This document shows, piece after piece, positions 1 through 62,980 of a stretch of DNA of 64,000 nt. Origin of the DNA: Halesus radiatus (Eukaryota; Arthropoda; Insecta; Trichoptera; Limnephilidae). The stretch lies in assembly GCA_022606495.2 (NCBI GenBank), contig JAHDVE020009435.1, positions 434,001 to 498,000 on the forward strand, read 5' to 3'. A model generated the notes under the pieces. The model was given only the letters and a program-made list of their open reading frames with translations. It was not told where the DNA came from and made no database searches. Position 1 is the first letter of the stretch. The number at the start of each line of letters is the position of its first letter. The position numbers were made by a program, and so were the translations under genes.

Positions 1-1288
1 GGAAAGCTCGGCCTTTGTCGATCTGTATCCGCGTGGGGGAAAACCCGATTTCTGGACGTAGTTCTTGACAGTTTCGTATTTTATTGTCAGAGGCCACAGA
101 TGATCCAACTGTGATAATTTTTTGGTAATCCCCGTATCTGGGACATTTTATTAAACCAAAATCATTATATTTGGATCAATACATCCATCATAAATTATAA
201 CTTCATGTTATGTAACACACTCGAACAATTAAAATATGTGCACAATGTCCAATGAATTTTTGTTGTATTTTTAATTAACATGTAGTATTATCTAAGCGTA
301 CAAACAAATATGGACGAAGAAGTTAAGATCAGTTGATTTCTAGGTGTTTAAATATGTCACTTGCTGAAATAAAAAAATATATCAAAACTTAACAGTTATT
401 AAATATCATATGTTGAAAACTTTGTTAGCTGAAAGGAACTTTCTGTATTTGATAATTGTAAAATATTATTTTTTGTACGATTTAGTGTTGTCATTTGTTT
501 TTTTGTTTTTTAAAATATATTTAAGTATTAATATTAATATTCTATATAATTCTTATATGTTTTTTATTGTATGTAGATACTTAACCTTGGGTATAAATTT
601 ACTATAAGGTTTTGAATAACAAGCTCCCGTTAGACAAACTACTAAAAAGTAGTTTATCGGGAGTTTTTGCCTTATGTTTTTGTAAAATGTCATAAATTAC
701 AAAATAAAAAAACGTATCATGTAACTTTCATTAGGTACACGGTATATCTATGGGTACACTACTTACTGTAATATGTATAGAAAAAATGAACTATTAAAAA
801 AAATCTCCACGAACACCCCCCCCCCCCATGTCGATATTTAGTAGGCATACCTAATATTTGGGAACGGTATAAATAACGTAATACCGGCAAACGAATATAT
901 CAAGTATGGGTAATATCGCAAAAGAACAGGTATGACACAGTCCTAATAAAAGCCTATATCAATAAACATTGACCGAATCAGTCATCTATGGTTATGAGGT
1001 ATGGCGATATCTGCGAGCAGGGTCAACAATTGATATAAAAAAAATATAGCCGATAGACAAAGCCCGCCTAATTTCGCGCGCTCTCTTCGGTGTCAGATAA
1101 CCTTCCGTTAACTATCAATATTTAGAACTTCTTTTTAATAATGCCGCTCTTTATACAAAATAACACGCTTATTAACGAACGGAGGCAAACTAACGAATTT
1201 GGCGGTGTTGAAACAATCCCGGTGTAGCAGTGGCGTGCAGTACACGAAGACCGAATATCTGTGCCTACCCTAATAAAAACGAAACAAT
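1..1288. other. Intergenic, no gene seen
   Basis: AT-rich, no supported coding region. It contains a bulged hairpin at 621-663 and a run of 13 C at about 814-829. A stretch at about 880-945 (AATACCGGCAA... GGTAATATCGCAAAA) recurs diverged at about 41420-41490, so it is part of a dispersed repeat. Confidence 0.6.
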
Positions 1289-1641
1289 TGATATAGCCTT
1301 TTGTAATCACCTAAAATAATTGACCGAATTCACCGAAATATTTAGATTTAAAATGTGCATTTTAAATAATAGGAATTCCCAGATTAGACCGGCCATAAAA
1401 TGAATTTAGTACAAAGGCTAGCCGAACCTATTGTTAGAAAAATCGTAACTAAAATAATATAATCTTAATTGCTATTTTGGGAAAGTCCGCAATTCCTTTG
1501 GAATTTTATGAGACGGCAATAAACACCTCAAAGGAATTGAGCCGCCTGACGGAACAAAGGCCGCTGAACAATGCGGGTTAAAAGATAATACCTACAGGTA
1601 GACAGAAGGACAGTGGGCTCTCGAAAACAGTCAGGTGCAGT

Positions 1642-1943
1642 CTTCCACCGAGGAAGCACGAGTCGAGTGAAAGCTTCCACCGAGGAAGCACGAGTCGCGT
1701 GCAGTCTTCCACCGAGGAAGCACGAGTCGTTGCAAGAGTCCGCCCAGGACGGCGAGTCGGTTGCAGTAGTCCTCCCAGGACACACAGCCAAGTGAAACCT
1801 TCCGCCCAGGAAGGTTCCTATTCTCGCTCCTTGGAGAGGCCGCCCAAGTCCTCTAACGACGAGGGAATTCTACGCTTCCATCCCAGAAGGAAGTAACTGA
1901 TCTTCGCCCTTCGGAGATCAACATCGGAGACCGCCCAGGCCTC
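1642..1943 (+). repeat. 32-bp periodic array of small hairpins (left arm)
   Basis: Hairpins begin at 1642, 1674, 1706, 1738, 1769 and 1798 (steps 32, 32, 32, 31, 29). The first three are CTTCC-ACCGA-GGAAG, the next two GTCC-(G/T)CCCA-GGAC, and the sixth CCTTCC-GCCCA-GGAAGG. Less regular ones follow at 1875-1893, 1899-1919 and 1927-1943 (GAGACC-GCCCA-GGCCTC). The stems differ between units but stay paired. Confidence 0.85.
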
Positions 1944-3445
1944 TGATTATCGCCGCGTTGCACCTACTCCCGATCCGGAGGTACATGAATACCTAGTGCG
2001 AACGCGAGGTCTCTACATACAAAGCAGCCACTGGACCCTGGACAACCATCACCAAAAATGGAAGTGCCTCTGACTCTAATGATAATTCCTCCCACAATGT
2101 CAGCCAGTGAACCTCTAATTTTAACTACAAAGACTTTAAGAGTAGAATTAAGTAATTGCCTAAGCCAGTGAACCTCTAATTTTAGGTACAAAGACTTTAA
2201 GAGTAGAATTAAGTAATTGCCTAAGCCAGTGAACCTCTAATTTTAAGTTCAAAGACTTTAACAGTAGAATTAAGTAATTGCGTATCTAGTTTTATTGAAT
2301 TTATTATGTCTAATTAAGATTTACTCTAGTTTTAAGACTAACCCCACGACTATCAAAAATAAATTACTTGTAACTACCTAAGATCGCTTTTCTTTTCCTC
2401 CCTTTTTGCGTTATTCCTAGAATAATACCTACTGCCCGACGCACCGTCATATCACAATAAAGTTTTTTTTTGTCAAGATATATGTTCCGTAACTTAACAT
2501 AATTATTTCGAAGGCTATAATTTAGGTATGAGAAACATATTCAACAGAGGTTTAAAAATAAAATAGCCTAATCTAACTGTATAATAATGTTTTTATATCT
2601 AGTACTAATAATACAACGAGAAACTGCCACAGTTTGGCGAGGTCGTTTAGCATCGGCCGCTCAAATCCTTTTGGTTTATTACTGCCTTGAGTCGAGTTGC
2701 CTTTTGTAAACTTATGGCGACATTCTAAAATAATAACTAACTCTATAAGTTTTATGATGGTTTCCGGTCCGTCAATAATGCAAGCCGCCAGCCTATTGTA
2801 CGTATTATACAAGGCCTATCTATCCGGGGAAATTATTAGGAATTGAGACGCAAACGTTTTAAAGTATTGATATGACGGTGCGTCGGGCAGTTGGTATTAT
2901 TCTAGGAATAACGCAAAAAGGGAGGAACAGAAATGCGATCTTAGGTAGTTACAAGTAATTTATTTTGATAGTCGTGGGGTTAGTCTTAAAACTAGAGTAA
3001 AACTTAATTAGACGTAATAAATTTAATAAAACTAGATACCGAATTACTTAATTCTACTGTTAAAGTCTTTGTACTTAAAATTAGAGGTTCACTGGTTTAG
3101 GTAATTATTTAATTCTACTGTTAAAGTCTTTGTACTTAAAATTAGAGGTTCACTGGCTTAGGCAATGTGGGAGGAATTATCATTAGAGTCAGGCACTTCC
3201 CTTTTTGGTGATGGATGTCCAGGATCCAGTGGCTGCGTTGTATGTAGAGACCTCGCGTTCGCACTAGGTATTCATGTACCTCCGGATCGGGAGTAGGTGC
3301 AACGCGGCGATAATCAGAGGCCTGGGCGGTCTCCGATGTTGATCTCCGAAGGGCGAAGATCAGTTACTTCCTTCTGGGATGGAAGCGTAGAATTCCATCG
3401 TCGTCAGAGGACCTGGGCGGCCTCTCCAAGGAGCGAGAATAGGAA

Positions 3446-3616
3446 CCTTCCTGGGCGGAAGGTTTCACTTGGCTGTGTGTCCTGGGCGAACTACTGCAAC
3501 CGACTCTCCGTCCTGGGCGGACTCTTACAACGACTCGTGCTTCCTCGGTGGAAGACTGCACGCGACTCTTGCTTCCTCGGTGGAAGCTTTCACTCGACTC
3601 TCCGTCCTGGGCGGAC
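3446..3616 (-). repeat. 32-bp periodic array of small hairpins (right arm)
   Basis: Mirror copy of the left-arm array, with hairpins at 3446, 3479, 3510, 3540, 3572 and 3604. The outermost unit is the GTCC type here but the CTTCC type on the left arm, so a whole unit has been exchanged. The unit at 3479 has a broken stem (GTCC against GAAC). Confidence 0.83.
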
Positions 3617-3978
3617 TCTGGCAATCGACTGTCTCCTAGAGCCCACTGTCCTTCTGTCTCCTGTCTACCTGTAGGTATTATCTTTTAATCCGCATTGTTC
3701 AGAGGCCTTTGTTCCGTCGTTCGGCTCAATTCCTTTGAGGTGTTTATTGCCGTCTCATAAAATTCCAACGGAATTGCGGGCTTTCCCAAAATAGCAGTTA
3801 AGATTATATTATTTTAGTTACGATTTTTCCTAACAATAGGCTCGGCTAGCCTTTGTACTAAATTCATTTTATGGCCGGTCTAATCTGGGAATTCCTACTA
3901 TTTAAAATGCACATTGTAAATATAAAACTTTCGGTGAATTCGGTCATTTATTTTAGTTGATTACAAAAGGCTATATCA

Positions 3979-4831
3979 GTATACCTACTTTCGTGAATTC
4001 GGCCATGTGTATATCAATCGGGTAAGAACGACTTTTGCTGTTTCCATTTTAACAACAAGCCCCTAAAACATTTTCATGTAGTGTGAGAACCATCTCTCGT
4101 TTTTATGACATGGCATCACTTTTGATATTATGAAGACGACTACCTGGCAAAACAGAGTCAATATGTCAAAAATTTAAAATTAGTTTTTGTGTGCTGATAT
4201 ACGAGTAGGTGGTATATCTATGGATGATATTATTATTGGGTGTATTGTTGACGTTGTTCCTGTTGTAAGGACTGATAAGGACAATCAAGAACAATATGGT
4301 TGTGTTGTTATTGCCATTACCGTCATTTTAATGACGTAAAAACAATACGTGGTTCTCCGTTTTTATTATTATGATACTTAAATTAGTGAAAACTATTGAT
4401 AGGTACCTACTTTCAATTATTTACTAATGCACTGTACAACATAATTATAATTCCTAATTTAACCGCCCACAATCTCTGCTCAATTGCTGCTCAACTTTTG
4501 GTGCTCAAATATGATTTTTTTGCAATTGCCTAATATTTGGGCGCGAAATCTCTGGTTTTCCAATCAATTTCTTGTCCCCATGATAGGTGTTGTCAAAGTA
4601 ATAAATAAATTAATTTGACATGGGGACTGGGAATGTGGGAATGAGATTGTTGAGATTAGGTTTGAAAATGGTTCATAAAGTTTTCAACTAACACACTTTT
4701 TTTTATTTATTTTCTAAACACATTACCTAGGGCCGGGATATCAGTATACTTGGGAGTCGGGAATGTTATCAGTCGGCTTATGTCAGGGGTCCTACCAGAG
4801 AGCAACTTGACGAATGTAACTATTTCTTAAG
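3979..4831. other. Intergenic, nothing recognised
   Basis: AT-rich sequence without a supported frame or repeat match elsewhere in the window. Confidence 0.5.
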
Positions 4832-5337
4832 TAATTTTACACAATTCCGCTTCAGTAGAAAAATACATAATTCAGAAAAAAGAAATATACTGTTAGGTTC
4901 ATAAAAATAAATAAAAAATAATTGCACATGCGGATTTTCAAAATATTTCACTTTATTTTTTACTTTACGTAAATCGAAATACACGTAAATGTACGTAAAT
5001 ATGCAAGGGGATCGACGCCATCTTTAATGTTGTTAGTATGATATGACATTTGTCGGAAGCGCCAACTGCAAAATCATCTTATTATTTAACTCAACCTAAT
5101 AACCTAAAAATCGTCTTATTATTTAACCCAACCTAATAACCTAAGAACCTAAAAATCGTCTTATTATTTAACCTCACATATTTACGTATTTTGATTTACG
5201 TAAAGTAAAAAATAAAGTGAAATATTTTGAAAATCCGCATGTGCAATTATTTTTTATTTATTTTTATTAACCTAACAGTATATTTCTTTTTTCTAAATTA
5301 TGTATTTTTCTACTGAAGCGGAATTGTGTAAAATTAC
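4832..5337. mobile_element. Inverted-repeat (MITE-like) element, about 506 bp
   Basis: Arms of about 165 bp, starting TAATTTTACACAATTCCGCT on the left and ending with its reverse complement on the right (about 5172-5337). The middle carries two to three tandem units containing CGTCTTATTATTTAACC and CAACCTAATAACCTAA. There is no coding frame. The structure fits a non-autonomous DNA transposon. Confidence 0.8.
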
Positions 5338-5581
5338 TAAAATGGTACTCGTGGGTTACCCAACACATATTTAAAATAGGTTTTTAGTCAAGTTTTTTCA
5401 ATTAAAATTTCCCTAGGTCAGAGGGCAAACCAATAAATTTAATGCTTTCAATTTTCATCATTCAGAAAGTCAATTTCCTATCAATACTTAAATAAGAAAT
5501 AATTTATTATTTTTTAAAACCGAAATCCTTAAGATTTATTTGAAATGGTTAAAATTCAAACCATTAAAATATATGAACATG

Positions 5582-5660
5582 ACCGGCTAGTAGCCGAGTG
5601 AGCAAATGTGTCGGATTCCCACAGCGTCGCGAGTTCAATCCTCTGTTAGCTACGTCCTCC
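5582..5660 (+). repeat. Possible tRNA-derived SINE head
   Basis: TAGCCGAGTGAGC resembles a Pol III A box, and GAGTTCAATCC, about 40 bp on, resembles a B box. No complete tRNA cloverleaf is formed. It is a single copy in the window, so the SINE reading rests only on the box motifs. Confidence 0.4.
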
Positions 5661-5967
5661 ATCATTTCACAAGCAACGTTTTCCACCTTTAATAGGAGAT
5701 ATAAAAATATCAGATTTTTCATAACCCGAGAAAATTTTTCTTCTTTAAAACGCAGACCCCTAAGCAAAGCAGCGCTAACTAAATTTTTTCCATATTTAAG
5801 GTGAAATTCTGTCATTTTATCATCTTGAAAGATTAAACATATAAAAATGCTGGGAATTTTAGGCGGCTGTAGTATGTAGCGTATAGTATTCAGTAAACAG
5901 ATTGAAAGTCGTTGAAATTTTTGATCATAGTAACCAAGTCAAATTAAAAATAGATTTTTATTCTCCT

Positions 5968-6366
5968 TATTGTGTTTCCGCCATGTGTACCATTTTTGCC
6001 CCCAGCCGGAGCCTCTGAGGTTAGGGCCCTATGAAAAAATTACATTTTATTTGCTGTGTCTTCAATGTGGATCATTTTGGAATTCTGCTGGAGCCCCCTC
6101 CGAGGTTGGAGACCAAGGAAATATTAACATTTTATTTTTATAGTCCTGTGTCCTCAATGTGTACCATTTTGGCACCGATCCGGAGCCTCCTTTCGAGGTT
6201 GGGACCCTAGGAAAAATCGACATTTTATTTTCCGAGTCTTGTGTCCGTAATATATACAATTTTGGTACGCAGCCAGGGGTCCCTACGAGGTTGGGGCCCT
6301 AGGAAAAGTAGAAAAAATTATTTTTGAGTTCTGTGTCCTCAATGTGTACCATTTTCACAACATGGC
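5968..6366. repeat. Diverged satellite of about 92 bp, about 4.5 units
   Basis: Units begin near 5968, 6057, 6147, 6240 and 6332. Each carries TGTGTCCTCAATGTGTACCA, a CCGGAGCC box, CGAGGTTGGGACCCTAGG and CATTTTATTTT. A related sequence appears reversed near 21640-21690, so the unit is dispersed as well as tandem. Confidence 0.8.
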
Positions 6367-6569
6367 CAAAGATGATGTATGCCCAAGGGAACTCGAGGAA
6401 CATCAGGGCCTCCTTTGTGGAGTTAATCTTAAAAAAATAATAAAATCGGTCCCTGACCTTCCTTCATTGTTGGGGCTCTAGGCCCGGGTCTCTCAGGCCT
6501 AAGCGGAATTCTGGCCCCTGGGCTCGTGCCCCGCGTGCCCTAAGTGAAAAGACAGAACTGGGTATTGAT

Positions 6570-6880
6570 AATTGGTTTGCCCATAAATTTTCTTATTTCT
6601 TTAATTAATATCAGTTTTTTTTTAAAAATATTGAACAACAATTATAGAGCTTAAAGTCTTCCTAATTAAGTTAAAATTCGTCAAAACTAACAAAATACAA
6701 AACAAAATCGAAAAATTTTCATACAAATCTAAAACCAGAATACGCGGGTGACATCAGATGTTCCGAATGCAATGATACCAATATAACAGGGTGTTTTGAT
6801 TAGATGATTTTTTATTAACTTTTAAATAACGATGTATAAATTCTATGTATAATTACGTACTAGCGTTGTTCCTGTTGCAC
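6570..6880 (+). repeat. Dispersed repeat, family C (copy 1)
   Basis: Shares GAACAACAATTATAGA, CCAAAACCAGGATACGCG-like and ATGTTCC(G/A)AATGCAATGAT segments with 31200-31590 and its second half with 41990-42215. Noncoding. Probably a non-autonomous element. Confidence 0.65.
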
Positions 6881-6899
6881 CCAACAGAGGTGATTAAAG

Positions 6900-7060
6900 T
6901 TTATTATTATTCCCAAATAAAAATTCGTAATTTTATGCTTGGAAATAGCTGCTAATTAATTTTTCTTTATTATTCCCAAATAAAAAATTCACAATTTTAA
7001 GCTTGCAAATTGCTACTAATTAATTATCCTTTATTATTCCCCAATTTAAATTATAATGTG
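6900..7060 (+). repeat. Tandem repeat of about 62 bp, about 2.5 units
   Basis: TTTATTATTCCCAAATAAAA, then TTTTA(T/A)GCTTG and GCTACTAATTAATT, repeated from about 6900, 6963 and 7028. Confidence 0.7.
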
Positions 7061-7812
7061 ACAGCTACGATTTAATATTATCATAATACACATTATTAAT
7101 TTAAGTTACCTGCACATTTCAGTCAACCTGACCAAACGGAACTTAATCTAACTTAACCCAGTACAACCTAAACTAACGTAACTTATCCAAACCAAACCAC
7201 ACCAAATCTAATCTTACCAAACGAAATCTAACCTAACCCTTAATTATGTTTTAAAAAATGGCCTAAAAGTATAGCCTGTTTCACACCTTCTCTATTTTGT
7301 AGTCTATTTCATTGAATCAGAACGAATCTTTCTTAGATTTCACAGTTACGCTATTTCTATTCTATTTCAATTAATCTGTACTCGCTGAACTCAAAGAGAC
7401 GCCTTCTTAATAATTTATTTCTTGGTTTCATGTATAATTTGTAGTTCATATTAATAAAAAACAAATTCTGTTTTTATCTCACTGATAAGTATAATTATAA
7501 GTATATTAATAAAATAATCATAATATACCAGCATTAAATTTATTGTCAAGAACTTCTATTTAAAAATGTGTTTTTTTCTTTTAAAATTATACCTATCAAT
7601 TTGTATTTAATGCAAGATAAGGAAGATAAGCCAGGATATGTGAGAGATATGTGCTTATCTACCTTTATCTTGCTGTTACGTTTGGTGTCTTGTTGAATAC
7701 ATTGGTCATTTTGTTGTAGGTTTCCTTCCCTGGTGATGCACTGAAATCGACATTTTGTTGTATTTAATAAGTTTGGAACACGTTCATCCCCGTGATGAAC
7801 AACAGCTAAAAC
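7061..7812. other. Upstream region of Vps13, promoter not identified
   Basis: AT-rich. 7135-7240 is a degenerate run of AACCTAAC-like units resembling, but not matching, the insect telomere repeat. The Vps13 transcription start and 5' UTR must lie here or farther left, but no core promoter could be assigned. Confidence 0.4.
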
Positions 7813-59835
<52,023 letters not shown>

Positions 59836-60734
59836 GTATAATTTTTCCTTAAATTATGGTTAAACAATAATTTTATGTAAATATTATTAATCAGTTTTGT
59901 TATATCCCGATTTTACGTATTGTAGGATTTAAGGTATTTTGAATTTATTAATATTATAACTGTTCACGCGAGTTTATTAAAAGCTACCGTCGATCAGGTG
60001 TGATTGCGAAGTCCCCCCATTCAATCCCTTCTTCCCCCCCTTAAGTCCTTGCTTCTCTACTCGATCAATTGTCCAGCATTCATTACAATACGAATCATCG
60101 CCGCGACAACTATTGAAGTGCCGCACCGCATCCGAGTCCGAATCAAGCTGCCGCCGGGACCACTTCAAATCCACATCCCGATATACCCGGAATTGCCCGG
60201 TTGACAAGCAAGACGCAAGCCGCCATGGGAGTAATCAGTGATAATTGGTGAGTCCTTTTTTTCCATCCATATCACAATCCTTATTTCGCAATCACATCAT
60301 CATTTCCTGATAATTGATATCGGGAAATTGAGTAATTGCCGCACCATTGGTCCTTTTTGAACCGGATTGAATTAAAATTAATTTAATAATATCCTTACAC
60401 ACAAAAGAGTTCAGTGAATTTAGTACCCAGATTGATAATTATTGTTACGGTATTAATCACTACATGCTGTGGAATCTGTTCACGTATTATTACATTTAGT
60501 TAACAGGCAATTAGTATATTTTCACCAAATAAATGCATCGCACTTCGTACGATCTACCCACGCACGCAGTATTGGACATTATAATTTCAGTAAATAAGTC
60601 TAGTAACGATATACCTTCATTCATCTATATTCACGTATACTGCTCGTTTTAATTAATTATGCAGAAATTGCACTGTTATTTGATTGAAATTATTTGATTT
60701 TTCTTTCATTGTCACTTTAGCATATTACAACAAA

Positions 60735-61076
60735 ATGGAAGGTAAATTAAACAGACAGCTATTATTATTGAAGAACAAGCGTGACGTCATTTTAAAACGA
60801 GCAAATAATTTACTCACACTTTCAAAAAATGTATCGGTTAGCTTTGAATCTTCAAGATCGAGTGAAGGATTTATGGCAGAAACCGAAGCTATTGCAGAAA
60901 TGAAAAAGAATTTCGAAGGTATCCTAGATCAAATTAACGATATGATTGTTACATTGAACCCGGATGATAATCCAGATTATTCAAGCTGGGAACAATTTGA
61001 AAACATTTATACACGCATCATACGCGTAAGAAATAATTTAACGCAAACTTCAAAGCCACCCGACAAACATAATTAA
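60735..61076 (+). CDS. gag: BEL/Pao gag, N-terminal part
   Basis: 113 codons from ATG 60735; a mostly helical, charged segment (LNRQLLLLKNKRDVILKRAN) as in Pao gag proteins. It ends at a stop; the rest of gag continues in a broken frame. Confidence 0.7.
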   Translation: MEGKLNRQLLLLKNKRDVILKRANNLLTLSKNVSVSFESSRSSEGFMAETEAIAEMKKNFEGILDQINDMIVTLNPDDNPDYSSWEQFENIYTRIIRVRNNLTQTSKPPDKHN

Positions 61077-61093
61077 TTAAATATTAACATTAA

Positions 61094-61625
61094 GTTGCCC
61101 GTGATAGAATTAGCAAGTTTTGACGGCCGCAGTGAAAACTGGCTAATTTGTGGATTTAAATGAAACATTTAAAATAAATGTTCATTTAAATCCACAACTA
61201 TCGGATTCACAACGCGTACAATATTTAATTGGAAAATTGATTGGACCAGCGAAAAGCGTCACTACAGGGATAGTTCCAACAGGGGATACCTACAACATTA
61301 TTTGAGAAACGTTAGTAAAAAAATACCAAGATAAGCGATCTCTTGCTACTTATTATTTAAATAATGTACTCCATTCAAAACCCGCAATCCATAACGCAAA
61401 TAGCTTAACAAGTTTTATAGAAAAATATTCAGCATCCATCGCAGGGCTCAAACAATTAGGAATTGAGGACTTATCGGATTTTTTATTATTACAGTGCGGT
61501 TTACAAAAAATTGAAATTGATACGGCGCAAGCCTTTGAACTCTCAGTACGAGAAATTGAATTTCCCACGTCTAAGAAACTGGTGTTGTTTGTCCAAGACA
61601 AAATAAAAATTTTGTTCTGAACGAC
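61094..61625 (+). pseudogene. BEL/Pao gag, middle part (DUF1759-like), broken
   Basis: Begins VIELASFDGRSENWLI, the usual IELPKFDG...W motif, followed by stops and a duplicated segment around 61141-61200. Then KTLLATYYLNNVLHS-like text with shifts, and it stops where the zinc knuckle would follow. Confidence 0.72.
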
Positions 61626-61664
61626 AGGCGCGCGGGGACAAGCGAGAAATAATGTCAATTTAGG

Positions 61665-62060
61665 TCCAAGGCTTAGGCGGAAAAACGCAATCAGTGAAGG
61701 GAAGCGTCACATTAACAATTCAATCTAGAATCGATCCGTACTGCAAATACTCCATAACCGCTTTAGTCTTAGATAAAATTACCGCTCATTTACCCACTTG
61801 TCAAGTAAACGTGACATCTGACAATTTCATGAACATCCCGCTCTCAGATGACACTTGGGCAATGCCAGGTCGGATCGAGTTATTCATTGGCGTCAGCCTA
61901 TTCCCAAAACTGCTCTTATCAAATAGGATAACCACTCCTGGATTCCCAGTCGCAATTGAAACAACTTTAGGCTACGTCTTTATGGGCAATGCCCCAGTAA
62001 ATGCTATGTCTAACACTACTTTAATGTTCTGTGCCACGCATGAAATTGATAATTTAATTA
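61665..62060 (+). pseudogene. BEL/Pao protease, N-terminus missing
   Basis: Frame 61694-62212. Contains ITALVLDKITAHLP, IELFIGVSLFPKLLLSN and TTLGYVFMGNAP, the C-terminal half of the Pao (A17-type) aspartic protease. The catalytic DSG segment is missing: gag joins the later part of the domain at about 61620-61665. Confidence 0.78.
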
Positions 62061-62980
62061 AAAATTCTGGGAAATTAAAGATATCGGTTCGGAACCGATT
62101 CGCAGTCTCGAAGAGAAAGAAACTGAGAATATTTATAAGTCAACTACTAATCGTCTCGAAGATGACTCATATGAAGTTGCATTGCCATTTAAAAGCAACC
62201 CACAAAACTTAGGTGATTCTCTTCAAGCTGCAGAAAATCAGTTGTATGCGCTCGAAAGAAAATTTAACCGTCTACCAGAATTAAAACCGCTCTACGACGA
62301 AGTGATCAGGGACCACATGCATAAGGGTTATTTGGTCCAAGCAGAGACTTCACGGAAAGAAAACGGGTACTACATCCCTCACCACGCAGTCAGACGAGAT
62401 GATAAAATAACCACAAAGGTTAGAGTAGTTTGAGACGCTAGCGCAAATACGACAAATAATTTATCTTTGAATGATATTTTGCTCACTGGTCCTAGCCTAT
62501 TATTTTGCATTTTATTAAACTTTAGCCTTTTTCCTATTGCAATTTCCGCCGACATTCATCAAATGTATTTATGCATAAATGTCCGTAAAGAAGATCGTCG
62601 TTATCAACGTATTTTATATAGATTCGATCAGCAAAGCCGCTCCAGGCTTATCAATATAATCGAGTAGCATTCGGTCTTAAATGTAGTCCATTTTTAGCCC
62701 TTAGAACGATCCAACAATTAACTTTAGACGAAGGCGATCGCTTTCCCATCGCAAGGGAAATTATTACTTGCGATATTTATGTAGATTTCATCGCTAGCTC
62801 TGTTTTAAATGTACAACTAGGTATTCACGCAGCTGAAGAGCTAAGTGCCATCTTCAAGTCGGGGGGGTTCTAACTCGCTAAGTGGGCATCCAATTCCAGG
62901 AAGGTGTTAGAAAACATTCCATTGGAATTACGTTTATCGCAAAACGTAACTTTCGATAACGATGCTACACTAAAAATCCT
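62060..62980 (+). pseudogene. BEL/Pao reverse transcriptase, inactive
   Basis: Recognised by LKPLYDEVIRDHMHKGYLVQ, PHHAVRRDD, a TGA at 62431 where the family has Trp (VWD), ISADIHQMYLCI and TFGL-like text. The catalytic motif at 62778-62789 reads YVDF instead of YVDD. A stop and frame changes follow at about 62870. Confidence 0.85.

Larger units (their letters stand above)
1289..3978. mobile_element. Foldback element, 2.7 kb, with about 1.1-kb inverted arms
   Basis: The left arm 1289-2455 is the reverse complement of the right arm 2868-3978, with a 412-bp unrelated middle (2456-2867). The outer ends both read TTACAAAAGGCTATATCA outward, and the inner ends both read TGATATGACGGTG. The arms have internal tandem repeats: three 60-bp units on the left (about 2101-2281) against two on the right (about 3040-3165), which explains most of the arm length difference. 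Long inverted arms with internal direct repeats are typical of Foldback/Galileo-type DNA elements. No transposase frame is present in the middle, so this is a non-autonomous copy. No target-site duplication could be read. Confidence 0.85.

Noticed and set aside
1613..1896. Frames in the foldback arm with repeated STEEARV-like peptide
   Set aside because: The peptide repeat simply follows the 32-bp hairpin array. It appears on both arms and both strands and has no codon or homology support.
7135..7240. Interstitial insect telomere (TTAGG)n
   Set aside because: Only scattered AACCTAAC-like words, without a regular 5-bp period.
60004..60204. Proline-rich small frame in the BEL/Pao leader
   Set aside because: Lies in the LTR/leader region, with no similarity or conserved motif.
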